Assembly: GCA_937949945.1 (NCBI GenBank)
Contig: CALFEQ010000084.1
Span: 87,045 to 151,044, forward strand
Direction of reading: 5' to 3'
Origin: an uncultured Myxococcales bacterium
GTDB lineage: Bacteria; Myxococcota_A; Polyangia; Polyangiales; Polyangiaceae
DNA length: 64,000 bases
In this document: piece after piece, positions 28,239-35,786 of the stretch
How the letters are laid out: the number at the start of each line of letters is the position of its first letter
Numbering within the stretch: position 1 is the first letter of the stretch
Position numbers and translations under genes: made by a program
The notes under the pieces: model-generated
The model's input: the letters and a program-made list of their open reading frames with translations, nothing else
What the model was told of the DNA's origin: nothing
The model's database searches: none

Positions 28239-29435
28239 GTGTCGAGCAGTATCCGGCGGCGTTCCTCACCGCTCCTCTTCGCGATCTCGCTCCTCTCGGT
28301 GTGCGTCGCCGCCGGGTGTCGCGGCAAGGACGGTGACGCGGGCGCGTCCTCCGTGCCGAGCGCGGAGGCGTCGATCTCGTCGTGGCCGTCCGTGGTCGCG
28401 AGCGGCGAGAGCTTCGGCGCGCCGAGGCCGGGGATGGCGTTCATCCCGGCGGGCACGCTGCGGGCGGGCACACCTCCCGATCGCGCCCCTCGCATCCCCG
28501 ACGAGGAGATGCCGGGCGTGCCCGTGGAGATGGGTGCGTTCTACATCGATCTGCTCCCGTGGCCGAACGAGCCGAACGCGATCCCGACGACGAACGTCTC
28601 GCGCGACGAGGCCGAGCAGCTCTGCGCGACCAAGGGCAAGCGGCTCTGCACGGAGCTCGAGTGGGAGCGCGCGTGCAAGGGGCCGGACAACACGATGTAC
28701 GAGTACGGCGACGTCTACCGCAAGGACGTCTGCGGGACGGGCGTGCCGATCGAGCAGGCGTCGCGCCGTCCCACCGGCGAGCACGCGCACTGCAAGAGCG
28801 GCTTCGGCGTGCTCGAGATGCACGGCGGCGTCTTCGAGTGGACTTCGAGCAACTGGGGCCGCGGCTCGCGCGACGGCGCGCAGGGCGTCCTCCGCGGCGG
28901 CAACTCGGTCGCGGGCGAGCTCGTCGGCCGCTGCGCGAACGCGATCGCGCGGACGCCGACGAAGAAATCGCCGACGATGGGCTTCCGCTGCTGCGCCGGC
29001 CCGAAGAACGAGGCAGAGGTGAAGCTCGAGCTGGTCGGGACGCCGGGCCTCGCGATGGCGAACCCCACGCGGGCCAAGCCGTGGACCGCGGCGATCGCGG
29101 AGGCCGTCGGGAACGGCGCGACGGAGATCGACCCGAAGTCGCTCCACGCCTGGACGTGGATCCCGGTCGCGAACGAGGAGCTGGTGATCGCGCTCGGCTG
29201 CACGATTGCACCGCGAGGATGTGGTGTCGTCGTGGGGCGCCCCTCTTCCGACGATGCGGGCGCCGCCGGTCCCGTGCTCGCGTCGGCCTCGTCGGGCAAG
29301 GACCTCGCGGAGGTCGCGCGCTTCGGCAGCCCGCGTCACCTCCGCTTCCGCGCGCTCGACCCGCGCGGCGTCTTTGCTCGCGACATCACGTACTCCTACG
29401 GGCGCGTGGAAATCGGCGCGATCAAGCGGCCTTGA
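28239..29435 (+). CDS. FGE-sulfatase-domain (SUMF1-like) lipoprotein
   Basis: A 398-aa lipoprotein: signal ending in lipobox VAAGC, short linker, then a formylglycine-generating-enzyme-like fold (about 60-255) with YIDLLPWPNEPNAIPTTNVS, TKGKRLCTELEWERAC, GVFEWTSSNW and MGFRCC. These are the structural marks of the FGE/C-type-lectin-like fold. The catalytic cysteine pair of true FGE is not visible, so the domain is probably a binding or structural module. The C-terminal part (about 260-398) has no recognised domain. The start is GTG, 10 nt after the NtrC-type gene, suggesting an operon and a shared role at the surface. Confidence 0.88.
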   Translation: MSSSIRRRSSPLLFAISLLSVCVAAGCRGKDGDAGASSVPSAEASISSWPSVVASGESFGAPRPGMAFIPAGTLRAGTPPDRAPRIPDEEMPGVPVEMGAFYIDLLPWPNEPNAIPTTNVSRDEAEQLCATKGKRLCTELEWERACKGPDNTMYEYGDVYRKDVCGTGVPIEQASRRPTGEHAHCKSGFGVLEMHGGVFEWTSSNWGRGSRDGAQGVLRGGNSVAGELVGRCANAIARTPTKKSPTMGFRCCAGPKNEAEVKLELVGTPGLAMANPTRAKPWTAAIAEAVGNGATEIDPKSLHAWTWIPVANEELVIALGCTIAPRGCGVVVGRPSSDDAGAAGPVLASASSGKDLAEVARFGSPRHLRFRALDPRGVFARDITYSYGRVEIGAIKRP

Positions 29436-29686
29436 GGAGCCCACCCACCGACCGGCTCTCCGAGAAACGTCCTCCGAACGGGTGACGCGCTCGTTCCGGG
29501 GAACCTTTTCCGGTCCGGCCTGTCTCTCTCCCCGACGACGCTGGCACGCGGGGAGCGGAGGCTCGGGAGCGCCCGAGCGTGACGCATGCGCGGGGGTTCC
29601 CCGCCGCGTGAGGAGCGCGTCGGCCAGAGGAACCAACCGCCGGGGACGCCGGGCGGCGCTGCCGCTCTGCGTCGAGATCGACCACC
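29436..29686. other. intergenic region without a recognisable gene
   Basis: 251 bp between the FGE-like gene and the AgmX/PglI-type gene. It holds a 7-bp perfect hairpin (29561-29567 with 29572-29578). No open frame reads as a protein. Probably terminator plus promoter of the downstream gene. Confidence 0.4.
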
Positions 29687-31228
29687 ATGAGCACCTACGC
29701 GTTCTCGAATCCGTTCCGACCGTTCAACCCCTTCCTGCCGAACGACGCCGACGTGTCGATCGACGTCGCGGACTCCGCGGACGCGAGCGAGGTGTCCTAT
29801 ACCCTCGTGCAGAGCGGCCCGGCGGTCGCGCCCGAGGAGGTCGAGTCGCATCTCGACGCGATCGAGGTGCGCGTCCGCTGGGGTACGCAGGTGCTGTCGC
29901 TCGTGCACCTCGAGCGCGGCAAGGGGTTCTCGATCGGAGAGGGCGGCGACTTCGTCGTCCCGGAGCTCGAGGGCCGAAGGACGCCGATCGTGGAGAGCCG
30001 CATGGGCGTCGCCCACGCCATCGTCCCCGAGGGCGCGACCGCGACGCTGAGCAAGGAGGGCGAGCCTCCGCGTCCGATCGCCGCCGGCGAGGAGATCGCG
30101 CTCGCGGAAGGGATGCTGGTCACCATCGAGCTCGGCTCCGTCACGTTCGAGATCACGACCGTGCGCGCCGGCAAGAAGATCCCGATCGGGTTCCTCGGCG
30201 CGCTCGCCTCGGGCGCCGCCGCGTGCATCGGCCTCTCGTTCCTCGGCCACGCTGCGATCGTCGCGTCGCTCGCGATGTTCATGCCGAGCATGAACGCGGA
30301 CGACGCCGAGAACATCTCCCGCGACCAGATCCTGACGATGCAGGCGCTGCTCGATGCCTCCGCGGTGCGCGAGCAGGACCGGTTGAAGGACGAGCGCGCC
30401 GCCGACGCCGAGGAGTCGGGCGGCGGGAGCAAGGGCGGCGAGCCTCACAAGGGCGAGAGCGGCGCGGCCGGCACGACGAGGCCGGTGACGACGACGGGCC
30501 ACATGGCCTTCCGCGGCAACGACGCCGACGTGCGCCTCTCCCGTCGCGACGAGCTGACGCTCGCGCGCGAGGGCGGCTTCATCGGGATCCTGAACTCGGG
30601 TCTCGTGCCGACCGGCCCGACGAGCCCGTGGGCGACCGACACGCAGCTCGGTCAGGATCCCGAGAACAAGATCGGATCGATGTTCGGCGCGAACGCTGAC
30701 GACATGATGGGCTACGGGCTCGGGCTCTCCGGCTACGGCGAGGGCGGCGGCGGCAACGGTCTCGGCATCGGCATCGACGGCATCGGGAGCACCGTCGGCG
30801 GTGGCGGTGGCGGGACCGGCGAGTGGGGCTTCGGCAAGGGCGACAAGGACGGCTGGGGCAACGGCCACGGCCCCGGCCGCGGCGGTCACACCCCGAAGCC
30901 GCCGAGGCTCCGAGAGGTGAAGGTCGACACGAACGGCCGCCTCCCCGCCGAGGTCATCCAGCGCATCGTCCGCCAGAACTTCGGCCGCTTCCGCCTCTGC
31001 TACGAGTCGGGCTTGCGCCAGAACCCCGGCCTGCAGGGCCGCGTGGCGACGAAGTTCGTCATCGGTCGCGACGGCCACGTCGCCCAGGCACAAGACGCCG
31101 GCTCCGATCTGCCGAGCCAAAAGGTCGTGAGCTGCGTCGTCCGTAGCTTCGCCAACCTGTCCTTCCCGCCGCCGGAAGGCGGCGTCGCGACGGTCGTGTA
31201 CCCGATCGTGCTGACGCCGGGCGAGTGA
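29687..31228 (+). CDS. AgmX/PglI C-terminal-domain protein (TonB-like energy-transducer type)
   Basis: A 513-aa protein. The N-terminal region (about 50-160) is a beta-rich FHA- or ubiquitin-like module (VRVRWGTQVLSLVHLERG, GFSIGEGGDFVVPE). A hydrophobic segment lies near 166-200 (FLGALASGAAACIGLSF). A Gly/Lys-rich linker (about 225-410) follows, then the AgmX/PglI-type C-terminal domain (about 415-513) with VIQRIVRQNFGRFRLCYESG, VATKFVIGRDGHV and SFPPPEGG. This domain is known in myxobacterial gliding motility and TonB-like proteins that span the periplasm. The exact partner is unknown. Likely an envelope-spanning motor or transport accessory protein. Confidence 0.88.
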   Translation: MSTYAFSNPFRPFNPFLPNDADVSIDVADSADASEVSYTLVQSGPAVAPEEVESHLDAIEVRVRWGTQVLSLVHLERGKGFSIGEGGDFVVPELEGRRTPIVESRMGVAHAIVPEGATATLSKEGEPPRPIAAGEEIALAEGMLVTIELGSVTFEITTVRAGKKIPIGFLGALASGAAACIGLSFLGHAAIVASLAMFMPSMNADDAENISRDQILTMQALLDASAVREQDRLKDERAADAEESGGGSKGGEPHKGESGAAGTTRPVTTTGHMAFRGNDADVRLSRRDELTLAREGGFIGILNSGLVPTGPTSPWATDTQLGQDPENKIGSMFGANADDMMGYGLGLSGYGEGGGGNGLGIGIDGIGSTVGGGGGGTGEWGFGKGDKDGWGNGHGPGRGGHTPKPPRLREVKVDTNGRLPAEVIQRIVRQNFGRFRLCYESGLRQNPGLQGRVATKFVIGRDGHVAQAQDAGSDLPSQKVVSCVVRSFANLSFPPPEGGVATVVYPIVLTPGE

Positions 31229-31302
31229 AGAGCCCGGCCGCGGAGCTCGGCCGACCGAAACGCCGTCACGGTGGGCGCCGCCGATGTTAGGCTGGCGCCG
31301 CC

Positions 31303-32580
31303 GTGCTCCGGTTGGCCGTGCCGCTTCTGCTCGTCCTCGCCGGTGCGATCTCGGGCTGCGAGAGCCTCACCGAGGACGCGCGCTGCGCCTACGTCGAGGA
31401 TCCCTCGCTCGCTCCCGGCGAGCGCGCCTCGGCGTGCCTGCCGTCCGGGTTCCCCGAGGAGGCGTCTTGGGCACGCAACGTGGGCGGCATCGTCTGGCGC
31501 GGCGAAGATCGCGCCTCGGGCGCGACCGTGACGATCGAGCCGCGGCCCCGCTCGGGAGGAGAGCGCGTGGTCCACTCGATGATCACCGACGCCGCCGGCG
31601 CGTTCACCTTTCACGACGTGACGCTGCCGTACGACATGACGGTGCGGCACGGGCAGGACGTGCTCGTCTACCGCGGACTGCGCGCCCGCTACATCGAGCC
31701 GTCGATCGCGATCGAGCCGCGCGGGCTTCCCCGCGCATGGCAGGCGAAGGTCGACGTGCGCCTCGACGCGCCCCTGTCCGAGCGGGGCAAGCTCGCCTTC
31801 TTCGCGACGGGCGCGAGCGCCATCACGGCGACCGGCGATCTCGAGACCGGGGTGTCGATCGTCGGGCGCGAGTACTCGTTCGAGGCCACGCTCCACGCCG
31901 TCGAGTACGAGGAAGGCAAGGGCCTCGAGAGCGCGCGGGCGTACGGCAAGGTCGACGTGGACGTCACCGCCGCTCGGTCGCAGCTCGTCGTGCTGCACCT
32001 CGATCCGATCACCACCTTCGCCGAGCCGACGATCGTGGTCACCGCTCCCGCGGGCTTCCAGGCGACCACCGCCGATCTGCGCGTGGGGTTCACCCCACGG
32101 AGCGACGCGCACTTCGCCACGATCCCGCTCGGGGTCAAAGCGAGGCTGCCGTTCATCCCGGATGCGGGTTACACGTTTCGCGTCCGCGCCGAGCGCGACG
32201 GCGAGATCGTGGACTCCGGCGAGGTCGGGTTCGACCTCTTCGCCGAACAGACGTCGTACGCGCTGCCGGAGCCGCTTCGCGTCGAAGCTCCGGCGGAAGG
32301 CGCGAGCCTCGGCCCGGGCGATCCTCTCGTCGTCGACGGAGCCGGCGTCCTCGAGCACGTGCTCGTTCCCGTGGAGGGCGGCCCGTCGATTCGGATCGTG
32401 GCGAAGGACAGCCGGACGGAGCTGCCGGATCGCTCGATGCTCGGAGGGGCCGCCGGCGCCTACAGGTGGACGGTGCACGGCTACCCGACGCTGCGGCTGG
32501 CCGACGAGCTGTCGGGCATCGACGCGCGCCGCTACCGGTCGATGGCCGCGTCGAAGCCGCGGGTCGTCGAGCTGCGGTGA
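31303..32580 (+). CDS. lipoprotein of unknown function
   Basis: A 425-aa protein with a short signal ending in the lipobox AISGC. Five or so beta-rich regions follow (for example AGAFTFHDVTLPYDMTV, like a carboxypeptidase-regulatory or Ig-like domain, near 100). No catalytic motif is visible. The start is GTG at 31303. It is followed by a strong hairpin with a TTT tract at 32596, a good terminator. A cell-surface beta-sandwich protein seems likely. Confidence 0.8.
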   Translation: MLRLAVPLLLVLAGAISGCESLTEDARCAYVEDPSLAPGERASACLPSGFPEEASWARNVGGIVWRGEDRASGATVTIEPRPRSGGERVVHSMITDAAGAFTFHDVTLPYDMTVRHGQDVLVYRGLRARYIEPSIAIEPRGLPRAWQAKVDVRLDAPLSERGKLAFFATGASAITATGDLETGVSIVGREYSFEATLHAVEYEEGKGLESARAYGKVDVDVTAARSQLVVLHLDPITTFAEPTIVVTAPAGFQATTADLRVGFTPRSDAHFATIPLGVKARLPFIPDAGYTFRVRAERDGEIVDSGEVGFDLFAEQTSYALPEPLRVEAPAEGASLGPGDPLVVDGAGVLEHVLVPVEGGPSIRIVAKDSRTELPDRSMLGGAAGAYRWTVHGYPTLRLADELSGIDARRYRSMAASKPRVVELR

Positions 32581-32595
32581 GCGGGCACCTCCGAG

Positions 32596-32617
32596 GGCGG
32601 GCTTCGTGCCCGCCTTT
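32596..32617 (+). terminator. rho-independent-type terminator
   Basis: GGCGGGC (32596-32602) pairs with GCCCGCC (32608-32614) around a 5-nt loop TTCGT and is followed by TTT (32615-32617). It lies 15 nt after the stop of the lipoprotein gene. The best classic terminator in the window. Confidence 0.65.
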
Positions 32618-32650
32618 ACGGCGGGAAGAGAGTCGCCTAATAGGTCCGGC

Positions 32651-33568
32651 GTGGAGCCCGCAGCGTCGACATCGGAGCAAGGACGTAAACAGGATGTGAG
32701 CGCCCCGCGCGCGCGGGCCTGCGAGGTCTGCGGGGGCCTCTCGTTCTCGGAGCTCGGCGAGAAGAACGAGCACCGGTTCGAGCGATGCGCCCGGTGTGGT
32801 CTCGAGCGGATCGAGCCGCAGCCGACCGACGAGACGCTCGACCGAATCTACGGGGAGCACTACTACGACGCATGGGGGCTGCGGACCGACGAGGCCACGG
32901 TCGAGATCCTGAAGCGTGGCACGTTCACGCGGATCATTCGCGGGCTCGGACCGCTCCGCACCGGGGCCCGGGTGCTCGACTGCGGCGCGGCGACCGGCTT
33001 CTTGATGCGCGTCGCTCGCGATGCGGGCTACGAGGCCTACGGCATCGAGCTCTCCGAGTTCGGCGCGAACAAGATCGCGGAGGTCTTCGGACGTGATCGC
33101 GTCCACCAGGGGCACCTCGAAGACGCGCCGTTCCCCGACGGGCACTTCGACGCCATCTTCATGTGCGACTTCCTCGAGCACGTGCGGGACCCGGAGCGCA
33201 TCCTCCGTCGCGCGCACGCCTTGCTCGCGCCCGGCGGGAAGATCGCCATCTCGACCCCCAGGGTCGGCTCGTTCACGCACGCCGCGATGGGGCTGAAGTG
33301 GACGCACTACAAGGTCGAGCACCTCTACTACTTCAGCCTGAAGAACCTCCGCATGCTCCTCGAGCGGCTCGGCTTCGGCGACTTCCGCGGGAAGACGCTC
33401 GTGAAGACGATGAACCTCCGGTACATCGCCCACCAGTTCGACGTGTACCCGCATCCGCTCCTCACGCCCGTCGTCCGGACGCTCACGCGTGCGCTGCCGG
33501 CGGGGCTGACGTCGCGGACGTTCCCCATCGCGATGGGCGAGCTCGTCGCGTACGCGACGAAGCGCTAG
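32651..33568 (+). CDS. class I SAM-dependent methyltransferase with N-terminal zinc ribbon
   Basis: A protein of about 305 aa. The N-terminal zinc ribbon has CEVCGG and CARCGLERI cysteine pairs. Linker DRIYGEHYYDAWG leads to the Rossmann methyltransferase core: SAM-binding motif VLDCGAATGFLMRVAR, then YGIELSEF, and motif with MCDFLEHVRDP and APGGKIAISTP. This zinc-ribbon/methyltransferase layout is common near glycan or antibiotic genes, where the enzyme methylates a sugar. The start is uncertain: GTG at 32651 (AGG upstream) or GTG at 32696 nearer the zinc ribbon. It ends convergent with the GT9 gene. Confidence 0.9.
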   Translation: MEPAASTSEQGRKQDVSAPRARACEVCGGLSFSELGEKNEHRFERCARCGLERIEPQPTDETLDRIYGEHYYDAWGLRTDEATVEILKRGTFTRIIRGLGPLRTGARVLDCGAATGFLMRVARDAGYEAYGIELSEFGANKIAEVFGRDRVHQGHLEDAPFPDGHFDAIFMCDFLEHVRDPERILRRAHALLAPGGKIAISTPRVGSFTHAAMGLKWTHYKVEHLYYFSLKNLRMLLERLGFGDFRGKTLVKTMNLRYIAHQFDVYPHPLLTPVVRTLTRALPAGLTSRTFPIAMGELVAYATKR

Positions 33569-33597
33569 GAGCCAGGCGTCGGAGGCGGTATGGGCGC

Positions 33598-33620
33598 GCC
33601 GCGGGCCCACGCCCCGCGGC
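33598..33620. terminator. hairpin between convergent methyltransferase and GT9 genes
   Basis: GCCGCGGG (33598-33605) pairs with CCCGCGGC (33613-33620) around a 7-nt loop. It lies between the two stop codons. No T-tract. Likely bidirectional terminator. Confidence 0.45.
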
Positions 33621-33634
33621 TGCGCCGTCTGCGC

Positions 33635-34900
33635 TCAGACGCGGCTGCTCGCGGGCTGGTTGCTCGCGGGCTGCGTCGCCTGCTCGAGCTTGGGGAGCAG
33701 GGCGTGCACGTCGCTCATCACGCGATCCACGGGCACGGTTCGCGCCGGGACGTTCGAGATCACGTCGATCGGCTTGCCGGCGACCGCGTCCTTGCCGTTG
33801 TAGACGGTGAAGAGCGGGAGCGAGTAGAGGTCGGGCGCCACGCAGCGCGCGCGCGAGGCCAGCGGCGCGAACAGCGTCGGCGTGTCCGCGAAGAACAGGC
33901 CGATGACCGGCGTGTCGACGAGGCAGGCCAGGTGCATCGGCCCGGAGTCGTTCGAGACGAGCAGATCGGTGATCGAGAACAGCGCGAGCAGCCGGCGCAA
34001 ATTGAGCTCGCCGGCGACGGACGTCGCGCGCGGGCTGCCCACCCGCTTCACGATGCGCTCGACGTACGCGCGATCGCCCTTCGCGCCGATGAAGACCACG
34101 TGCGTGTCGCCGTACTCGTTCAGGATCCGCTGGGTGAGCTCCGCGTAGCGCTCCTCGGGCCACTTGCGGACCTCCGGGGCGAGCTCCGGCGAGGTGTTCG
34201 GGTTGACGACGACGAGGCGGCGACCCGACGCGCCTTGCGTCGCGAGGATGCGCCGGACTTCGGCGACGTCGGCAGGATCGACCGAGACGCGCGGGTACGT
34301 GTACTTCCTCCGGAACTCGTCGAACTGGAGGTAGTAGAGGTCCTGCGTCTTCAGCAGGTACACGAGGGAGAGGAAGATGTCCTTCGTGTGGTAGTAGTGG
34401 TTGTACGAGCCCGGCACGTCGAGCAGCGTCATGCGCCACGGCTCGGGCGTGAGGCAGAAGCCCGCCGACCGCGGGATGCCGGCGAGGCTGCCGAGCACCA
34501 GCGGGAACTTCGCGAAGAACTCGAAGTCGAGGAGCAGATCGATCTTCTCGCGACGGAGACCGCGCGCCACCTCGTACGTCGTGCGCGTGAACGCCGACGC
34601 CGACGAGTTGTCGATGAACCACTGGCGGTCGGTTTTCCCGAGGATGTCGAGGATCTCACGGTTCGACGTGAACGTGATGAAGTGGATCTCCGCTTCGGGG
34701 TAGACCTCGCGCAGCGCCTGGAGGCTCGGCGACGCCACCACGATCGAGCCCATGCCGAAGAACTTGGCGACGGCGATTTTCCGGATCGGCGCGTCGCTCA
34801 CCGGTCGCGTCGGGCGAAGCTTCTTCACGGCGGCGAGGACGGAGCAGGCGGCGTTGCCCACCTGGTTGTCGATCTGCCGCATCAGGCGAATGTCGAACAT
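33635..34900 (-). CDS. GT9-family heptosyltransferase-like glycosyltransferase
   Basis: A 421-aa GT-B enzyme of family GT9 (ADP-heptose:LPS heptosyltransferase family). Key features: N-terminal RKIAVAKFFGMGSIVVASPSL, central VVVNPNTSPELAPEVRKWP, GDTHVVFIGA and the donor-site motif SNDSGPMHLA. The family transfers heptose from ADP-heptose in the cytoplasm. The ADP-heptose-synthesis genes in the same operon make heptose the likely donor. The start at 34900 is supported by GAGGAG seven bases upstream; an upstream in-frame start lacks one. It is the last gene of the eight-gene operon. Confidence 0.92.
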   Translation of the reverse strand: MFDIRLMRQIDNQVGNAACSVLAAVKKLRPTRPVSDAPIRKIAVAKFFGMGSIVVASPSLQALREVYPEAEIHFITFTSNREILDILGKTDRQWFIDNSSASAFTRTTYEVARGLRREKIDLLLDFEFFAKFPLVLGSLAGIPRSAGFCLTPEPWRMTLLDVPGSYNHYYHTKDIFLSLVYLLKTQDLYYLQFDEFRRKYTYPRVSVDPADVAEVRRILATQGASGRRLVVVNPNTSPELAPEVRKWPEERYAELTQRILNEYGDTHVVFIGAKGDRAYVERIVKRVGSPRATSVAGELNLRRLLALFSITDLLVSNDSGPMHLACLVDTPVIGLFFADTPTLFAPLASRARCVAPDLYSLPLFTVYNGKDAVAGKPIDVISNVPARTVPVDRVMSDVHALLPKLEQATQPASNQPASSRV

Positions 34901-34976
34901 GCGCGCGCTCCTCTCGGCCGCTCGGGCGAGCGCATGTGCCACCTGGTCAGGGTAGCGTCAAGCCCGCCGCATTCGT

Positions 34977-35786
34977 TCAGCGTCGCCGGAACACCCCGAT
35001 GCCGGCGTCTTCGTCCTCGCTGACGAGGACGTCCAGTACGAACCCGTGGCGCGCGAACGCCTCCTCGACCTTCGCGCGCGACGTGATCCAGTTGTGCCAC
35101 TCGATCACCACGGCGTCGGTGATCGCGAGCAGTTCCGCGAGGTTCTCCAGGGCCGTGAGCTCGAAGCCTTCGATGTCGATCTTCAGCAAATCGACCCGGC
35201 GATCGCCCGCCATGGCCCGCCATTCGGCGTAGACGTCGACGCACGGCATGATCGTCGCGGTGACGTCGCCCTTCAGCGGGACGAGCGGGTTGAAGTGGGG
35301 CTGGGCGGACGCCGAGACGTTCGAGCCGGACATGTAGAGCGGCGCCTCGCGGACGTCCGACGGATGGCCGACGAGGCCGTGGACGACCCGAATCCCGGAG
35401 AAGCCGTTCACGTGGGCGTGCCAGCGCGCTTCCTCGACCACGACGGGGTTCGCGTCGACCGCCAGTCCCAGGATGTCGCGATTCCCCGTGCGATCGACGG
35501 CGTCGCAGAGGAAGTACCCCACGTTGGTACCGAGGTCGACGAACGTCTCGACGGAACGGCCCTCGAACGCCTTCGCGTAGACGCCGCGATTGAAGATCTC
35601 GTCGGCGACCATCAACGACTCGAGGTAGCGTATCCGGTATTGGAGCTTCTCCCGGCGGGTACGGCGGACGATCGGCCTCCGCTCGAGGACGACGCTCGCG
35701 GCGCGCTGCAGGCGCATCCGTCGAATGAGGGAGTGCACGGTGGGCATCCCTGCGAGCGTCGAGATCAGCGTGGGAGACAGCGTCAT
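34977..35786 (-). CDS. FkbM-family methyltransferase
   Basis: A 269-aa SAM-dependent O-methyltransferase of the FkbM type. SAM-binding motif FVDLGTNVGYF, later LLKIDIEGFE and VVIEWHNW (family-typical positions). FkbM members often methylate sugar hydroxyls in polysaccharides or antibiotics. The start ATG at 35786 overlaps the stop of the GT-C gene upstream as ATGA, a strong sign of co-translation. The N-terminus (about 1-70) has no recognised domain. Confidence 0.92.
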   Translation of the reverse strand: MTLSPTLISTLAGMPTVHSLIRRMRLQRAASVVLERRPIVRRTRREKLQYRIRYLESLMVADEIFNRGVYAKAFEGRSVETFVDLGTNVGYFLCDAVDRTGNRDILGLAVDANPVVVEEARWHAHVNGFSGIRVVHGLVGHPSDVREAPLYMSGSNVSASAQPHFNPLVPLKGDVTATIMPCVDVYAEWRAMAGDRRVDLLKIDIEGFELTALENLAELLAITDAVVIEWHNWITSRAKVEEAFARHGFVLDVLVSEDEDAGIGVFRRR

